Assembly: GCF_018446385.1 (NCBI RefSeq) | Contig: NC_056003.1 | Coordinates: forward strand, 21,015,198-21,079,197 | From: Zingiber officinale | Taxonomy: Eukaryota; Streptophyta; Magnoliopsida; Zingiberales; Zingiberaceae | Length of the DNA stretch: 64,000 nt | Direction of reading: 5' to 3' | Shown here: positions 1 through 12,170 of the stretch, one piece after another | Numbering within the stretch: position 1 is the stretch's first letter | Layout: every line of letters begins with the position of its first letter | Position numbers and translations under genes: made by a program | The notes under the pieces: model-generated | The model's input: only the letters and a program-made list of their open reading frames with translations | Database searches by the model: none | Told to the model about the DNA's origin: nothing

Positions 1-730
1 CCCTGTTTAGACTGTGCTACTTCTATCCCCAAGAAATATTTGAGTTTGCCGAGATCCTTTGTCTGGAAATGTTTGAAAAGATGTTTCACCTGTGAAATCC
101 CAAGATGATAACTACCTGTGATGATAATATCATCAACATAAACCACTACGTAGATGCAACCAGTAGATGAGTGGCGATAAAAGACAGAATGGTCAGCCTC
201 GCTCCGAGTCATGCCAAACTGTTGAATAATACTACTAAATCTACCGAACCATGCTTTGGGTGATTGCTTGAGGCAATATAAACATTTCCGCAGGCGACTT
301 ACAAGACTAGAAGACTCCCCCTGAGCAACAAAACACAGAGGTTGCTTCATGTAGACTTCCTCGAGCAGATCACTATGTAAGAATGCATTTTTGATGTCCA
401 ACTGATAAAGAGACCAATGGCGAATCACAGCAATTGATAGGAACAGACGTACAGAAGACATCTTGGCAATAGGAGAAAAAGTATCCCCATAATCCAATTC
501 GAAGATCTTAGTATAGCCTTTAGCAACGAGACATGCCTTAAGTCTGTCTACCATACCGTCTGGACCAACCTTTACTGTATACACCCATCGACAACCAACA
601 ACTGACTTCCCAGGTGGTAGAAGAACGAGGTCCCAAGTCCCACTATTCTGTAAAGCACACATTTCATCGAGCATAGTCTGTTTCCATCCTGGATGGGCAA
701 AGGCATCACCTGCAGTCTTAGGAAGAGAAA
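1..730 (-). pseudogene. copia reverse transcriptase domain (partial)
   Basis: Minus-strand translation gives a typical Ty1/copia reverse transcriptase. Visible landmarks are the entry region with GCRWVYTVK, then AFLHSDLLEEVYMKQP, then a CLKQSPKAWF block, the catalytic YVDDIIITG box at about 130-155, and DLGKLKYFLGIE near the edge. The frame stays open from about 650 to base 1, where it leaves the window. Near 760 the upstream linker is in another frame, so the polyprotein is disrupted there. In an active element this domain copies the retrotransposon RNA into DNA in the cytoplasmic particle. Confidence 0.9.
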
Positions 731-1187
731 CAGACGATAAGGAAGAAAGACAAGAATAATAGGAAGGAGAAGACGATGATAACTCAAAGAAACATAGTGA
801 GGAGAAGGATTACGAGTGGAACACATACCCTTTCGAAGTGCAATAGGAATATTAGAGTCAGGAGACGGGACCGGATGAAATGGCGAAGGACTTGGCTCTA
901 AAAATGTATCCACGGCAGTGTCAGTGCTGGTCGGCGGCAAAGCAGGACGAGAATGACGCTCCTGCAAAGGAGGTGATGAGGCTGGGGATGATAGAGGCGC
1001 CTCCGAAGAACAAAAGATAGTTACTGGTGCAGGTGGAGAGGGAGAAACCTCGGACTGGGAAACGGGAGGCCCAAAAAATGAAACCGAATCAAAGAATGCA
1101 ACATCAGCAGAGATGAAGTACCGACGAAGAGTAGGGAAATAACACTTGTACTCTTTCTGAAACTGTGGGTACACGAGGAAAATGCAC

Positions 1188-2300
1188 TTATGAGACCGGG
1201 GAGAGTTTATCAATGCTAGGATCAAGATTATGAGCAAAACATATAGAACCAAAGACCCAAGGTGGTAAAGGATGAAGAGGATGATGAGGGTAGAGGATAT
1301 GATGAGGTATTTTACCCTGGAGAGTGGAGGAAGACATACGATTGATAAGATAACACGCAGTAAGTACAACATCACCCCAAAACTGATTAGGAACATGAGA
1401 ATGGAGAAGAAGAGTCCGAGTGGTCTCAAGGAGATGACGATTCTTACATTCCGCAACCCCATTTTGTTGAGGGGTTTGAGGGCAAGACGTGCGATGCAAC
1501 ACACCATGAGATGTCAAGAAGGAACGAAACTGAGTAGAAAGATACTCGCGAGCATTATCACTTTGAAAAGTTCGAAGAGGAATCCAAACTGAGTTTTGAT
1601 TTCATGAAAAAAAGATTGAAAAATAGAAAATAATTTTGAACATTCCTTCATCAGATATAACCATGTTCAACGGGAAAAATCGTCTATAAAAGTAATAAAA
1701 TATCGTGATCCTAATGTAGAAGAAACACGACTCGGACCCCCAACATCAGAATGAATCAAAACAAAGGGGGGCGTAGCCCGACTCATAGTGCGAGGAGAAA
1801 AAGAACTACGAACATGCTTACCTAACTGACACGACACACAAGACAAAGACTCTAAGTGAGAAAAACTAGGATGTAATATTTTCAACTTATCAAGACCTGA
1901 ATGATCCAACTGAGCATGAATAAGAAGTGGAGATGCTGCCACCGAACCAACAAGAGAGGGTTGTTGAAGCCGATAAAGGCCATGAGATTCGCATCTGAAG
2001 CCAATCATCCTTCCCGTACTTCGATCCTGTAAGGAAACAGACATTTTAATAAAAGAAATGACACAATCAGTTGACTAATTGACAATAAATTAAACGGAGT
2101 TCCAGGAACATAAAGAGCATTATGAATGGAAAGACACAGAGAAGGATGAACAATACCAATATCCTTGGACTCAGTTTGGGAACCATTGGCCATGATGACA
2201 ATTGGTAAATAACCAGAAGTAGTGAGAGAAGAAAATAGAGATTTATTACCAGTGATATGATCGGTAGCCCCAGAATCAAGAACCCAAGGACCTAAAGAGT
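1188..2300 (-). pseudogene. copia protease and integrase region (broken)
   Basis: The minus strand shows an aspartic protease active site, DSGATD at 2260-2277, followed by the usual LYVPGTPFNLLSISQL block. Next comes the pre-integrase zinc-binding region, with a HAQLDH...CVSCQLGKH pattern at about 1810-1920, and the start of the integrase core ending in FITFIDDFSR near 1667. The later integrase core (SCPQTPQQNGVAE, LINRMSS) lies at 1188-1517 in another frame. At least two frame changes separate these blocks, so no intact polyprotein could be made from this copy. Confidence 0.88.
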
Positions 2301-2389
2301 GAGATATGCCAGCAAAGGAATTATCAGCGTGTGCAACAATAGCAGTGGAATCAGAAATCTGACGATCCTCAAACCATTTCAGAAAGTCA

Positions 2390-3193
2390 TCATAGGAAGG
2401 TTGTGGGGGTCGGATCCGGTGTTAACTGTGAAGTGGAAGCTGAAGAAGCAACAGAACTCTGAACGATCTGAGCAGCGCGAGGAGGTCGACCATGCAGACC
2501 CCAACACTTATCAATCGTGTGGCCCGAGCGGTGGCAATGATCACACCAAGGACGACCTGTGCCACCCTTGCGAGGTGGATGTCTGTTGTTGTGTCGAGAG
2601 ACTAAAGCTGACAAGTTAACAGGAACGGAAGGAGGCATCGTCAAGACTTTGGTTGGGACACGGAGGAGAGTCGCCCAGGTATTGTCCATGGTAGCTTCTG
2701 TGGGACTGCCCAGGATTTAATCACGAACATGAGAATAATCTGTGGGCAAACCATATAAAGTCAGAGACATAAAAAATTTCTTCCGATTTTCAAGCTCTGC
2801 AACAGGACTGGCCGCAAGTGGTAGCAGCTCATTGAAGTCACAAAGAAGGCTAGAGACATAACCTAGATAAGTTGACATTGAATTCTTAATCTGATGGGCA
2901 CTGAGAATGGACATGAGATCTACACAAACTTGATAGAGTCGCCAAGAGGTGTTTGTAAAGAGTTGCTGAGCCTGTGTCCAAACAACTTTGCAGGTTTTGT
3001 GAGTACGGAAGACATTCTTAAGAGATGGATGGATGGTGGCTCGGATAATACAACACAACTGAGCGTCAACCTTCTTCCATAGAGGACGATCGACGACTTG
3101 AACATCTTCTTCAGTTTGAGTGAGATATCTCATAACCTTGTCCAACAAGCCAAAGCTCAATGTGAGATGCCCAAGAGATATAATTTTTACCAT
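2390..3193 (-). pseudogene. copia gag (capsid region plus zinc knuckle, frame-broken)
   Basis: The minus strand encodes a gag-like domain at 3193-2717, with WKKVDAQLCCIIRATIHPSL and further on DFNELLPLAASP. It is followed in another frame (2689-2390) by a CCHC zinc knuckle inside CDHCHRSGHTIDKC and the common GLHGRPP tail. Gag packages the element RNA. The two halves are in different frames, which fits a decayed copy. Confidence 0.82.
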
Positions 3194-3900
3194 CCAACTG
3201 CTCGGAAGAGAGGGGTGCAGTAATATGGTTGGTAAAGATTAAGATATTGGGCTTTGGGACGCCAGATGTAGCCATTGATTAGTTTGAAAAGAACTGTGCA
3301 CCGGACTGTCGGAGAAAACAGTGCTGGAGGATGGACTGCCAACACCGCTCAGAAGAACCCTCTGCCCTTGCAAGTCACTGGAAGCTGAAGAGTGATGCCA
3401 GCGCCCTCCTCTATTGATATCTCCTTACGCTTGCAACCACGGCGACAAGGAGCTTCGTCAGAGTAGGGATGGAGAGGGAAGGAATCACTAGAGCAGAACC
3501 ACTCTGGTGAAAACCCTAAATCTTAAGGCACCGCTCTTCAACAAGGATCGGGAGATGAGGGGAATCCACCACGCCTGAGCAGAACCACCCCTCCAACAAA
3601 GAACCCTATGAAGAGGTCGTCGTCACTCAGAGAAGTCGTCATTGTCACTGTCGTCGCTAGGTTCTAGGGACTCACCAGAATAGCAAGGAGGTCACGTCTT
3701 CAAGCCACCTCGCAAGAGAGAGATCGGGAGCGTCCACGACGACGTGGAACAGGGAGGCGATGAGGCTGGGAGGCGGGTCCAGGTTGAGCCGAGGGCGAGG
3801 CAGAGAAGGACTGCTCTGCGAGAAGCCTTGTGTGTGTGCGAGAGAGAGAGAGGAACGACGACGCGGGGCAGGAAAGAAATTAGGGTTTCTTAAAAACTTG

Positions 3901-3912
3901 GCTCTGATACCA
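3901..3912 (-). promoter_or_regulatory. tRNA-Met primer binding site of the copia element
   Basis: The minus strand reads TGGTATCAGAGC, the complement of the 3' end of plant initiator methionine tRNA. It directly follows the LTR, as expected for priming of minus-strand cDNA. Confidence 0.92.
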
Positions 3913-4023
3913 TGTTATGAAAGAAATCCATGTATTAGATACCACGGAGTTATTGACTTATATAGAGGAGGATATACAACATAATTACAATAATACCCCT
4001 AGTTATGTTACAATATTCTAACA
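3913..4023 (-). repeat. 5' LTR of the copia element (111 bp)
   Basis: The segment is bounded by TGTTAGAA...CATAACA (minus strand), the canonical TG...CA ends, and abuts the primer binding site. It contains a TATATAAG box near 3958-3965 (minus strand) that could drive element transcription. At 111 bp it is a very short LTR for an element with full gag-pol domains. Its partner lies outside the window, so the target duplication cannot be checked. Confidence 0.85.
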
Positions 4024-4471
4024 GGAACAACAACAACTGTTTTTTTTTTCATTATATTCATGTGGAATTTAATTATAGTTGAATAAATTACTTAGAAATT
4101 GTTCGTATTAAATCAGGAGCAAAAGGAATTAGTTTGTTTTTAATTTCTTGTATCAAGCTTATAGGTAGAAGATGAACTGCAATACCTGTTAAGGGGAAAC
4201 GTAGAGGACCTTGTTCTTTTGGTTGTGTATGATGCACAGAAGGCCAAACAGCAACCAGATTTTTATTAAGATGGTGTGTTTGTTTCTCTTAAGATTTTTG
4301 TCACTTATGATATATGCATATCAAATCATTTGTATATCCAAACTTTTGTAAAGGAAATATTCTCAAGAGCCTAACTTCTCTAAAATGGAGGCTTTGTTCA
4401 ATTGAAATCTCTTTTGAACCTGATAGACATTTAATTGACTTGTTAATACTAATAGTTGATTAATCTTGCAG
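4024..4471. other. P5CS intron remnant between retrotransposon and first visible exon
   Basis: An AT-rich, T-rich stretch ending in a splice acceptor (...taatcttgcag) at 4471. No coding potential is seen. It is read as the downstream part of the intron interrupted by the copia element. Confidence 0.7.
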
Positions 4472-7400
4472 GATTCTTCTGGTATTTTTTGGGACAATGA
4501 TAGTTTAGCAGCCCTTTTAGCATTGGAACTAAAAGCTGATCTTCTTATTCTGCTAAGTGATGTTGAAGGTCTATATAGTGGTCCTCCTAGTGAACCTAAT
4601 TCACGACTAATACACACTTATGTGAAAGAGAGGCATGACTCTGAGATAACTTTTGGAGACAAATCCAGGGTTGGAAGAGGTGGCATGACTGCTAAAGTAA
4701 AGGCTGCTGTTTATGCTGCTTATGCTGGCACACCCGTTGTGATTACCAGGTATTCCTTGTTCTTGGGTCCTAACGTAATTTTAACTTTGTTTTTCTAAAT
4801 GTCCTTGAAATTACTACTTCCATCCTATTCCTACATGATTGAGTTGGCATCTGCAAATAGTATTGTTTTCCAAATTTGATGTAATAAAGTGATTTGCATG
4901 GACTGTTTGTTTTGAGAAATTGTATGTATATCTGTATATGTTTCTATGGAACATTTTGTTAGGACAGAATAAAAATGGCTAAGACCTCTGCTCTGTAGCT
5001 TAATTGGTTATGCTGGAACTTCATGACAATTTAGAAGATGGACCTCATGATGATAGGCAGCAAAAAATATTGTATTGTAATACCAGATTAGGCATTTGTT
5101 ATTGAAGAAGGTAGGTATAGAAGTCTACTGTAACTTTAGGTGTGACTATTAACTATATGATATAAAAAGTATTAGTTTCACTGCTAAACTACTGAAACTT
5201 ACTTTTATATTGGTGTCCATTTTGAGGTTGGTGTTTCTTACACTCTACATTGATGATATTGTAGCAAGATCCTCTGAAATCCTGCCAATGAAGCTACAAT
5301 GATTTTCCTCAAGGTCTATATTTATTGAATATTGCAAATCAGGACTTTAATTTTTAGAAGTTCTAAATTTTGTAAAATTTTATTTTTGTAGATCCTCTTG
5401 TTTAGGAGGTAAGTTATTTAAGACAATTTTCATATTATTTATATTATTAGAATATTTTTTCCACAAATTAAATTAAAATTTTGTTCTTTTGCAGAATTTA
5501 TTTCCTGTGTTATTTGGTCATTTTGGCTGTAAGATTATTCTTTCATAGATTATTTTAATTTGTTTCCAATTTCGTTTGGGTAAGAGTTTTTAGAGGGACT
5601 TTAATCTCCCAATGTTAATTGTCTTTACATGATTAAATGTTCTCAATGTGACGTTCATTTTTCTGCATTAGATTGTTTACCTCTCGTTCTTCATTAAGAG
5701 GTGTCAAATCCCTGTGTGGGTTTTGATTTGTTTCTTTGCTGCATCAATTTGGTATCTGAGCTTTGTGTGAATTTTGTTCGTTTCCATGCTACATCAATTT
5801 GGTATTAGAGCTCTGTTTGAGTTTGAATCTCCTTCCATACTGCATCATCAAGATTTTGAGTTTTGGAACACAAACGAGATTAATCTGAAAGGAATAGGTT
5901 TTTGATTGGTTTAGTGCATTCCTTGTATTGAGGTGTTTGTATGCTTCTTGTTATTTGGTGGAAATTTTGGTTTCCTGTGGCAGCCATGTTTTTTTTTCCA
6001 ATACTGCTTCAGCTCCTAATGGAATGTGCACACAAGGGCGATGCTTGATTTCAGATGCATGCTTTTCTAAGGTCAAGAATATTGATTTCTCTTACTTAAA
6101 TACCCTAAACTTGGTGGCCTAAGCTTGTCCTTGCTTGAGAAACTGGGATCTATATTAGTTCGGCTGTTTCAAGCTTGGTGTTTATCCAAGAAAGTGGGGC
6201 TAAAACGAGAAAATGGCATTTCAATTTGTCCCACACTGGGACAAATTCAATTAGGAGCCATTTCTAACATTTCTAGGCTTCTAGCATTAGGAGAAAATGA
6301 CAGCGAGAATATTGTTTCCAGAAGTGCTAGATTAGTCTATTAACATTGACTTTGGTTTAGTATTTCGTCTAGTGGTTTGGGTTTATCAAGTTAATGAGCC
6401 ATTTCCTCATTTGGGCCAGAGTGAGACATGTGGTACCAGAGCATAGATCTAGCCTTGGTAAGATGTTTCACTTGGAAAGTGCTGCCCATGATAGTATAGT
6501 CACCATTCATCACATGCTGCCAAACAAAAATTTTGGGCCTTCTTGAGGATGTCAAGCTTCAATTGGGGAAGATTGTGACAACCTTGTTTAGTCTCAATTG
6601 GTTTTCTGTTCTAATGAAGGTATTTATAATTAAGGCATAGAGGACTACTATACCATTGAGTTTGGTCATTGTAGGTTAGCACTTCAAGCCTATCAAGTTA
6701 ATAAAGCAATTCTCTTATTTGGTTTGATTGTGAGAAAATTTGTTTCTGTTTTTGAGGAAAACAAAGACAATATTCTCCTTATATGTGAATGATATAAATA
6801 TGTTCATTGGGTAATTTATTCAAAAAATGTCACAGAGTGGATGTGTTACTTTCTGAATAACAATCTACGACCTAGTCATCTCCTCATGATGACAAGTGAC
6901 TAACAGATCCAGGTCATGTATGAAGGATGACCATGTTATATAGAAAAGATGAACACTTCTCTTGCCATTATGCAGTAAGTTAAACATGCTTCTTTATATG
7001 ACCGACTTTGCTTGTTTAAGAAATTAAATCCAATAAATTTCCATTCTAGGGATAGCTGCAGAAGTTCATTCTGTTCTTTTACTAACTTCGTTCATAAAAT
7101 TAACTTAATGAAGTTTATTACATTCTAACAGTTTTTCTGGCCATTGTAGTGGTTTTACTACAGATAGCATTCTAAAAGTACTTCAAGGTGAGAGAGTTGG
7201 TACCCTCTTTCATCAGGATGCAGCTAATTGGGGATTGCAAGGAGAAGACACTGCTCGTGACATGGCAGTTTCAGCAAGGGAATGTTCGAGGAGACTTCAG
7301 GTACTGTGCATCACGACAAGGACCAAGAGAGAAATCTAGGCATTTCTGGTCCACCATTATGTTTTTTTTATCTGCTTGCTCTTCCTATTTGACCGTGATA

Positions 7401-10400
7401 GTCTAGAATGTGTAACAGTATAATATCTTTTAGTTAAACTTTTAACTTCATTTGGTTTCCTTCCTAGAGCTTATCATCAGATGCCCGCAAGAAGATTATG
7501 ATGGACATTGCCAATGCATTAGAGGCAAATGAGAAATTAATTAGAACTGAGAATGAGGTTGATGTTGCTGCTACACAACAAGCTGGATATGAGAAACCAT
7601 TGATCTCTAGGTTGACATTGAAGGCAGGCGAGGCAAGAGATTGCATAAATTTGTTATTTCTCTTCTGGCATAAGTATATTTCTAACTGTCTTGTTCATTT
7701 TTATGGTAGATATCTAGCCTTGCAAATTCAATTCGTGCACTTGCAGATATGGAGGACCCAATATCCCGGGTTTTGGAAAGAACTGAGGTCAGAATTCTTG
7801 CCTACAGATTTACACAATTTCCTTGGTTGTTGGTCTAACTGTAATATTTCAAGAACTTCAATTTCAATTTTGTTTTTCTGCATGCATATTAATGCTGTCA
7901 TATGTTCTTTGAAAAACCTAAATCCAATGTATGATATTGATTCAGGTTGCAGATGGTCTAATCTTAGAAAAGACAGCTTGCCCATTGGGTGTTCTCCTCA
8001 TTGTTTTTGAGTCGAGGCCTGATGCTTTAATCCAGGTAAAAGCATTGTGCTTCATTTTTAATTCATTTTTCTCTTCATACATTATAGGCAAAGCTTTTGG
8101 AGACTACAGCACCACGCTTATTCTAAAAGTTTGTGTTGCAAAGCTTGGTATATGTAGTTTTTATGTTTTTTTTTTTATTTTCCTCAAATTACATCATCCT
8201 GAGCATTGACTGTCATGTACAATATACAAATATAACCAATTCTGAACATTCCATTATAATAAATGTCAGATAGTTAAGCATCATTAAAAGTATACTCAAA
8301 AGACTTTAGCTTTATCATTGTCAATAATCTACAAAATTTAATTCACATCTGTCTTTGTAAGGTTGAAAAGTTTCACATCATCCTTCATATGTCTATAGCC
8401 CCAGGAGAAACAAAAACATGTTGTGTTGCTATAATTGCATTACTGATATTCCTTTTTTTCCATTTATTCCATGTTGATAAGCAGAGTCTCTCTAGTCCAT
8501 GCTTTGAAGTACTTCTTGAGTCGTACTGGTCATGTAAGGATATCTTTGTGTCATAGGCCTTGTGTTTGAAGTACAATTAGAATTTGTTAATAGTATGCTT
8601 GTCATTTTGCAATTCACTTATTGTATCACTTTATTTTCTCTTGTAGATTGCATCTTTAGCCATACTAAGTGGCAATGGTCTTCTTCTTAAAGGTGGGAAA
8701 GAAGCCATGAGATCTAATGCAATCTTGCATAAGGTCAGTTTATTAGTTGCAGATAGATGCCACATAATATTTCCATTCTGCTAAATCGTGCAGTAACAGG
8801 TTCATTTCCATTTTAATACTAAAGCACCACTCAAATCACTGTTTTCTGAATAGGTAATTACAGAAGCAATTCCAGCAGTTGTAGGTGAGAAGCTCATTGG
8901 TCTTGTCACACCTAGAGAAGAGATTCCCGATCTACTAAAGGTGACCTGGTTTTAGAAGAATATTTGGTTTGTGGAAGCTTTGAAAATATATCTTGTTGTA
9001 AAATAAAAAATTTCATTGTTTTTGAAACTTTTTTCAGCTTGATGATGTAATTGATCTTGTGATTCCACGAGGAAGCAATAAATTGGTTACACAAATCAAG
9101 GAATCCACCAAGATTCCTGTTCTGGGTCATTCAGGTAATATAAATAAATAAGTATTTATTCTACTTTAAGTGTATTGGCTTTGTTGATTTGAACATTATG
9201 AGTGATGTAGCACAGAATTCAAACTAGGGATAAGATCAACGTAGCAGTCCTAAAGTAGTTGGGACCAGCACAGTTTGATGATGATGAATTTACCTCATGT
9301 GCATTATTACTCTACAATTTTTCTGTTATGTATTAAATCACATCTTAATGTTTACCATCCAGATGGCATTTGTCATGTTTATCTCGATAAATCTGCTGAC
9401 ATGGAAATGGCGTCCAGGATTGTATTGGATGCGAAAATTGACTATCCAGCTACCTGTAATGCTATGGTATGTCTCGATCTGACTGAAACTTGGTCTATGA
9501 CAATGGCTTTCTATTTCTATATTGGAGAATTGGAGAGTGAATGTACAGCTTTTTTTTACCATTCCTAGCCAGGTTCTGATTTATCATGGTATCCCTTTCT
9601 GTAGAATTATGTAATTTACCTTCTTTTTGGACCTACATGCGACCTCTTTACTTGTTGCATTCTTCTCTTCATTTCCAATAAACTCCAAATTTAGTTATTA
9701 GTTAGATCTTCATATCTTGTCCTTGGTATACCTGTTTCTTAGCTTGTGGTCTTGACTTTTCACTGTTTTTGAAAATTGTGACAGAAGGCTGGATCTAGTT
9801 CTCAAAATATTGCATCTTTTACCATCCTTCATTTGTGAGAATTACTTTTGAGATCTCTTTTCCAAAAATTTTGAACTCTATAGGCAATTCCCTTTGCAAT
9901 TTAACACTCCTGACAATTTCAACTAGTCGGCATCCTTTATTTAAATGCCTTCATATTCTTGTATTTAGTACTCTAAATCTGTTATTCAAGAAATACTTGA
10001 TTCAAAGTTGGTCTCTGTTACTTGCAGGAAACACTTCTTATCCACAGAGATCTCTTGAATAATGAGTGGCTTAATGATTTACTGGTAGAACTCAAAAGTG
10101 AAGGTCTGATGTTGCTATCAAGTCGAAATTTTTTAAATTTGACAACTAGTATTGGGTAGACTAGTATCTGTTTGCAAAATTTATGCTGCAAGGAGATTGT
10201 ACTTTATGAGTCATAGTTTCAAACTTTAAATTCATGGAATTGTGAAACTTTAGAAATTCACTGCATGTCCAATTTCAGGTGTTGCCTTGTTTGGCGGACC
10301 TCGAGCAAGTCAAGAGTTTGGTTTTTCAGAAGCACCATCCTTACATCACGAATACAACAAAATGGCTTGTACGGTTGAAGTCGTCGATGATGTTCATGCT

Positions 10401-12170
10401 GCAATTAACCATATACATCAATATGGAAGGTATACTACTGTTTTAATCACTATCAGTTTTTCTTGATGATTTATCTGTCATAATTTAGAAACTATCACAA
10501 TAAATCAACTTCATGGAACATTGACCTTGAATTTCATTGCCAGTGCACATACTGATTGCATTATTGCCAAGGATATTGCAACTGCGGAGATCTTCCTCAG
10601 TCAAGTTGACAGGTATGACAATGGTGTTTGATGCTATATTACATTTTTCATTAGGGGCTGAGTTGTTTGTTGTTTAATTTGTTGCTTTCTGTGCGTTTCA
10701 TGTTGTGCATCATCCAATTCTCGCACATATTTCACCGTTGTCATTTTTCTTGTTTACTTACGGAGTTTAATTAAGATTACTTTAATCACTGTGAAGTATG
10801 TCTGTCTTCTCTAAGCTGTGTAAATATTGTGCATGCGTCTTCAGAATAGTGACCTTGTCCAATACTAATCCCATACTTGATGCGACTACTATGCGTTGTT
10901 ATATTATTATCCATTTTTTTATCACTTCAGTGAAATTTTTGTCCATTATCTTCTTGGTGCTCAAAGCATTGGTACCAGATCTCATAAAAGCTCACCATCC
11001 TACATAAACCCAAAAATATTACAGAGGTTGTTTAATCATCAGTTTCGAAGGAGATGACTTTAAGTAGAGAATGGAATATGGGTACAGATTGCATGTATCA
11101 GGGAATAGATATGTATATTTGACATTGAATTCATTCAGAGCGGCAAGAGATGCATTGTCATTCGTTCGTTGCTTAGAGCCTTAGATATTTCTAGTTTAGT
11201 ATAACATAAAAAATATATATCAATATATGTGCATATCGTTGGTTTGTATGTAAGAAGAGATACCATGATCCCTTTTTGCTTATGAAGTGCTGCAGTATTT
11301 CACAATGCAAGCACACGTTTCTGCGACGGAGCCCGTTTTGGACTTGGAGCAGAGGTTATCTTTTTTTCCTTCCAAAATTTCACTCACTTGGTGTATATTA
11401 CGATTACCTTATTCATGATCGCGTATTTGTTTGTTTATGACTCGAAGGTTGGTATAAGTACAAGTAGAATTCATGCTCGAGGCCCTGTTGGTGTCGAGGG
11501 ATTGCTGACTACTAGATGGTAAGTTGCATGTTCAATCAACTATTTACCATTTGTTCTTTTCGTTAGCTATTTACCTTTGCAGGATTGATCGTATTTAGAC
11601 TCTTAGCTCATAAGAATTACAAGAGGATTTAGTGAGTCTGTTGATTAGCAACTGAAAAATACAATTAAAGCCTCGTAAGATCAAGCTGTCATAGCTAGAC
11701 AACAAACCGATCGATTGGAAAATTGTTTATTTCACTTTCATATGTTACCATTATTCGTTAGAGATCTACCCTTTTGTTACAATCCTGAGGAGTTCTTCCT
11801 CATCTGGCATAACAAACATGATCTCATATTAATGACAGCTTTTGCAAACTTACAAACGATAAAGTGCTCGTGTATTGTCTAAATTCTCATCGCATCCAGG
11901 ATTTTGAAAGGCAGCGGGCAAGTGGTGAATGGCGATGAAGGGGTAGTTTACACCCATCGGAAGCTTCCTCTAGTGAGTCCCAAACTCTATTCCTATATAT
12001 TTTTTTTTTCCTCTTATTTGTGGAAAGCTCAGTGAGCAATTAGAAAATGTTGAGTTTTTATAAAGTAGAAAATTTTAGCTACGAAACAAGCCTCAGACTT
12101 TCATTTAACTTGAATGATCATGCTAATTTGCACACTCAACTCTATCCAAATCTCTTTACAGGCAAATTAG
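4472..12170 (+). CDS. P5CS: Delta-1-pyrroline-5-carboxylate synthase, C-terminal 550 codons (16 exons)
   Basis: Bifunctional enzyme of proline synthesis. A glutamate 5-kinase domain is fused to gamma-glutamyl phosphate reductase; it uses ATP and NADPH to turn glutamate into the semialdehyde/P5C. Exons read here: 4472-4749, 7150-7300, 7468-7632, 7710-7787, 7946-8035, 8647-8733, 8854-8940, 9038-9134, 9363-9466, 10028-10103, 10279-10429, 10544-10612, 11288-11354, 11448-11518, 11900-11972, 12162-12170 (stop TAG). Frames join without a break. The first exon holds the end of the kinase ([34 protein letters not shown]). Reductase landmarks follow: [19 protein letters not shown], the catalytic cysteine in [14 protein letters not shown] and [13 protein letters not shown]. 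The family is about 720 aa, so roughly 170 N-terminal residues, including the feedback-inhibition region, lie off-window. Intron 3 starts with GC, not GT. No disabling change is seen, so the gene is probably functional if its upstream exons exist. Confidence 0.95.
4750..7149 (+). other. P5CS intron (2.4 kb) with decayed repeat units
   Basis: The intron has a GT donor at 4750 and an AG acceptor at 7148-7149. About 5700-5850 holds two to three degenerate units of roughly 55 bp, each with a CATCAATTTGGTAT(C/T)(T/A)GAGCT core. A similar TGGTACCAGAGC motif lies near 6431. These resemble the tRNA-Met primer site of LTR elements (TGGTATCAGAGC), so old retrotransposon debris is likely, but no LTR pair or coding domain can be seen. 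Confidence 0.6.

Larger units (their letters stand above)
1..4023 (-). mobile_element. Ty1/copia LTR retrotransposon, 5' LTR plus gag-pol, cut by window edge
   Basis: Read on the minus strand the order is LTR (3913-4023), tRNA-Met-type primer binding site (3901-3912), leader, gag (about 3193-2390), protease (about 2300-2190), integrase (about 2044-1188) and reverse transcriptase (about 730-1). This protease-integrase-RT order defines Ty1/copia. The element runs off the left edge, so RNase H and the other LTR are not visible. Reading frames are broken in several places, so it is probably inactive. Plus-strand exons of P5CS start 450 bp to its right, and the 5' exons of that gene are absent from the window, so the element most likely sits inside a P5CS intron in antisense orientation. 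Confidence 0.92.

Noticed and set aside
572-1507. 311-codon minus-strand ORF
   Set aside because: It is mostly a wrong-frame reading across integrase and RT of the copia element; only a short linker part is in the real frame.
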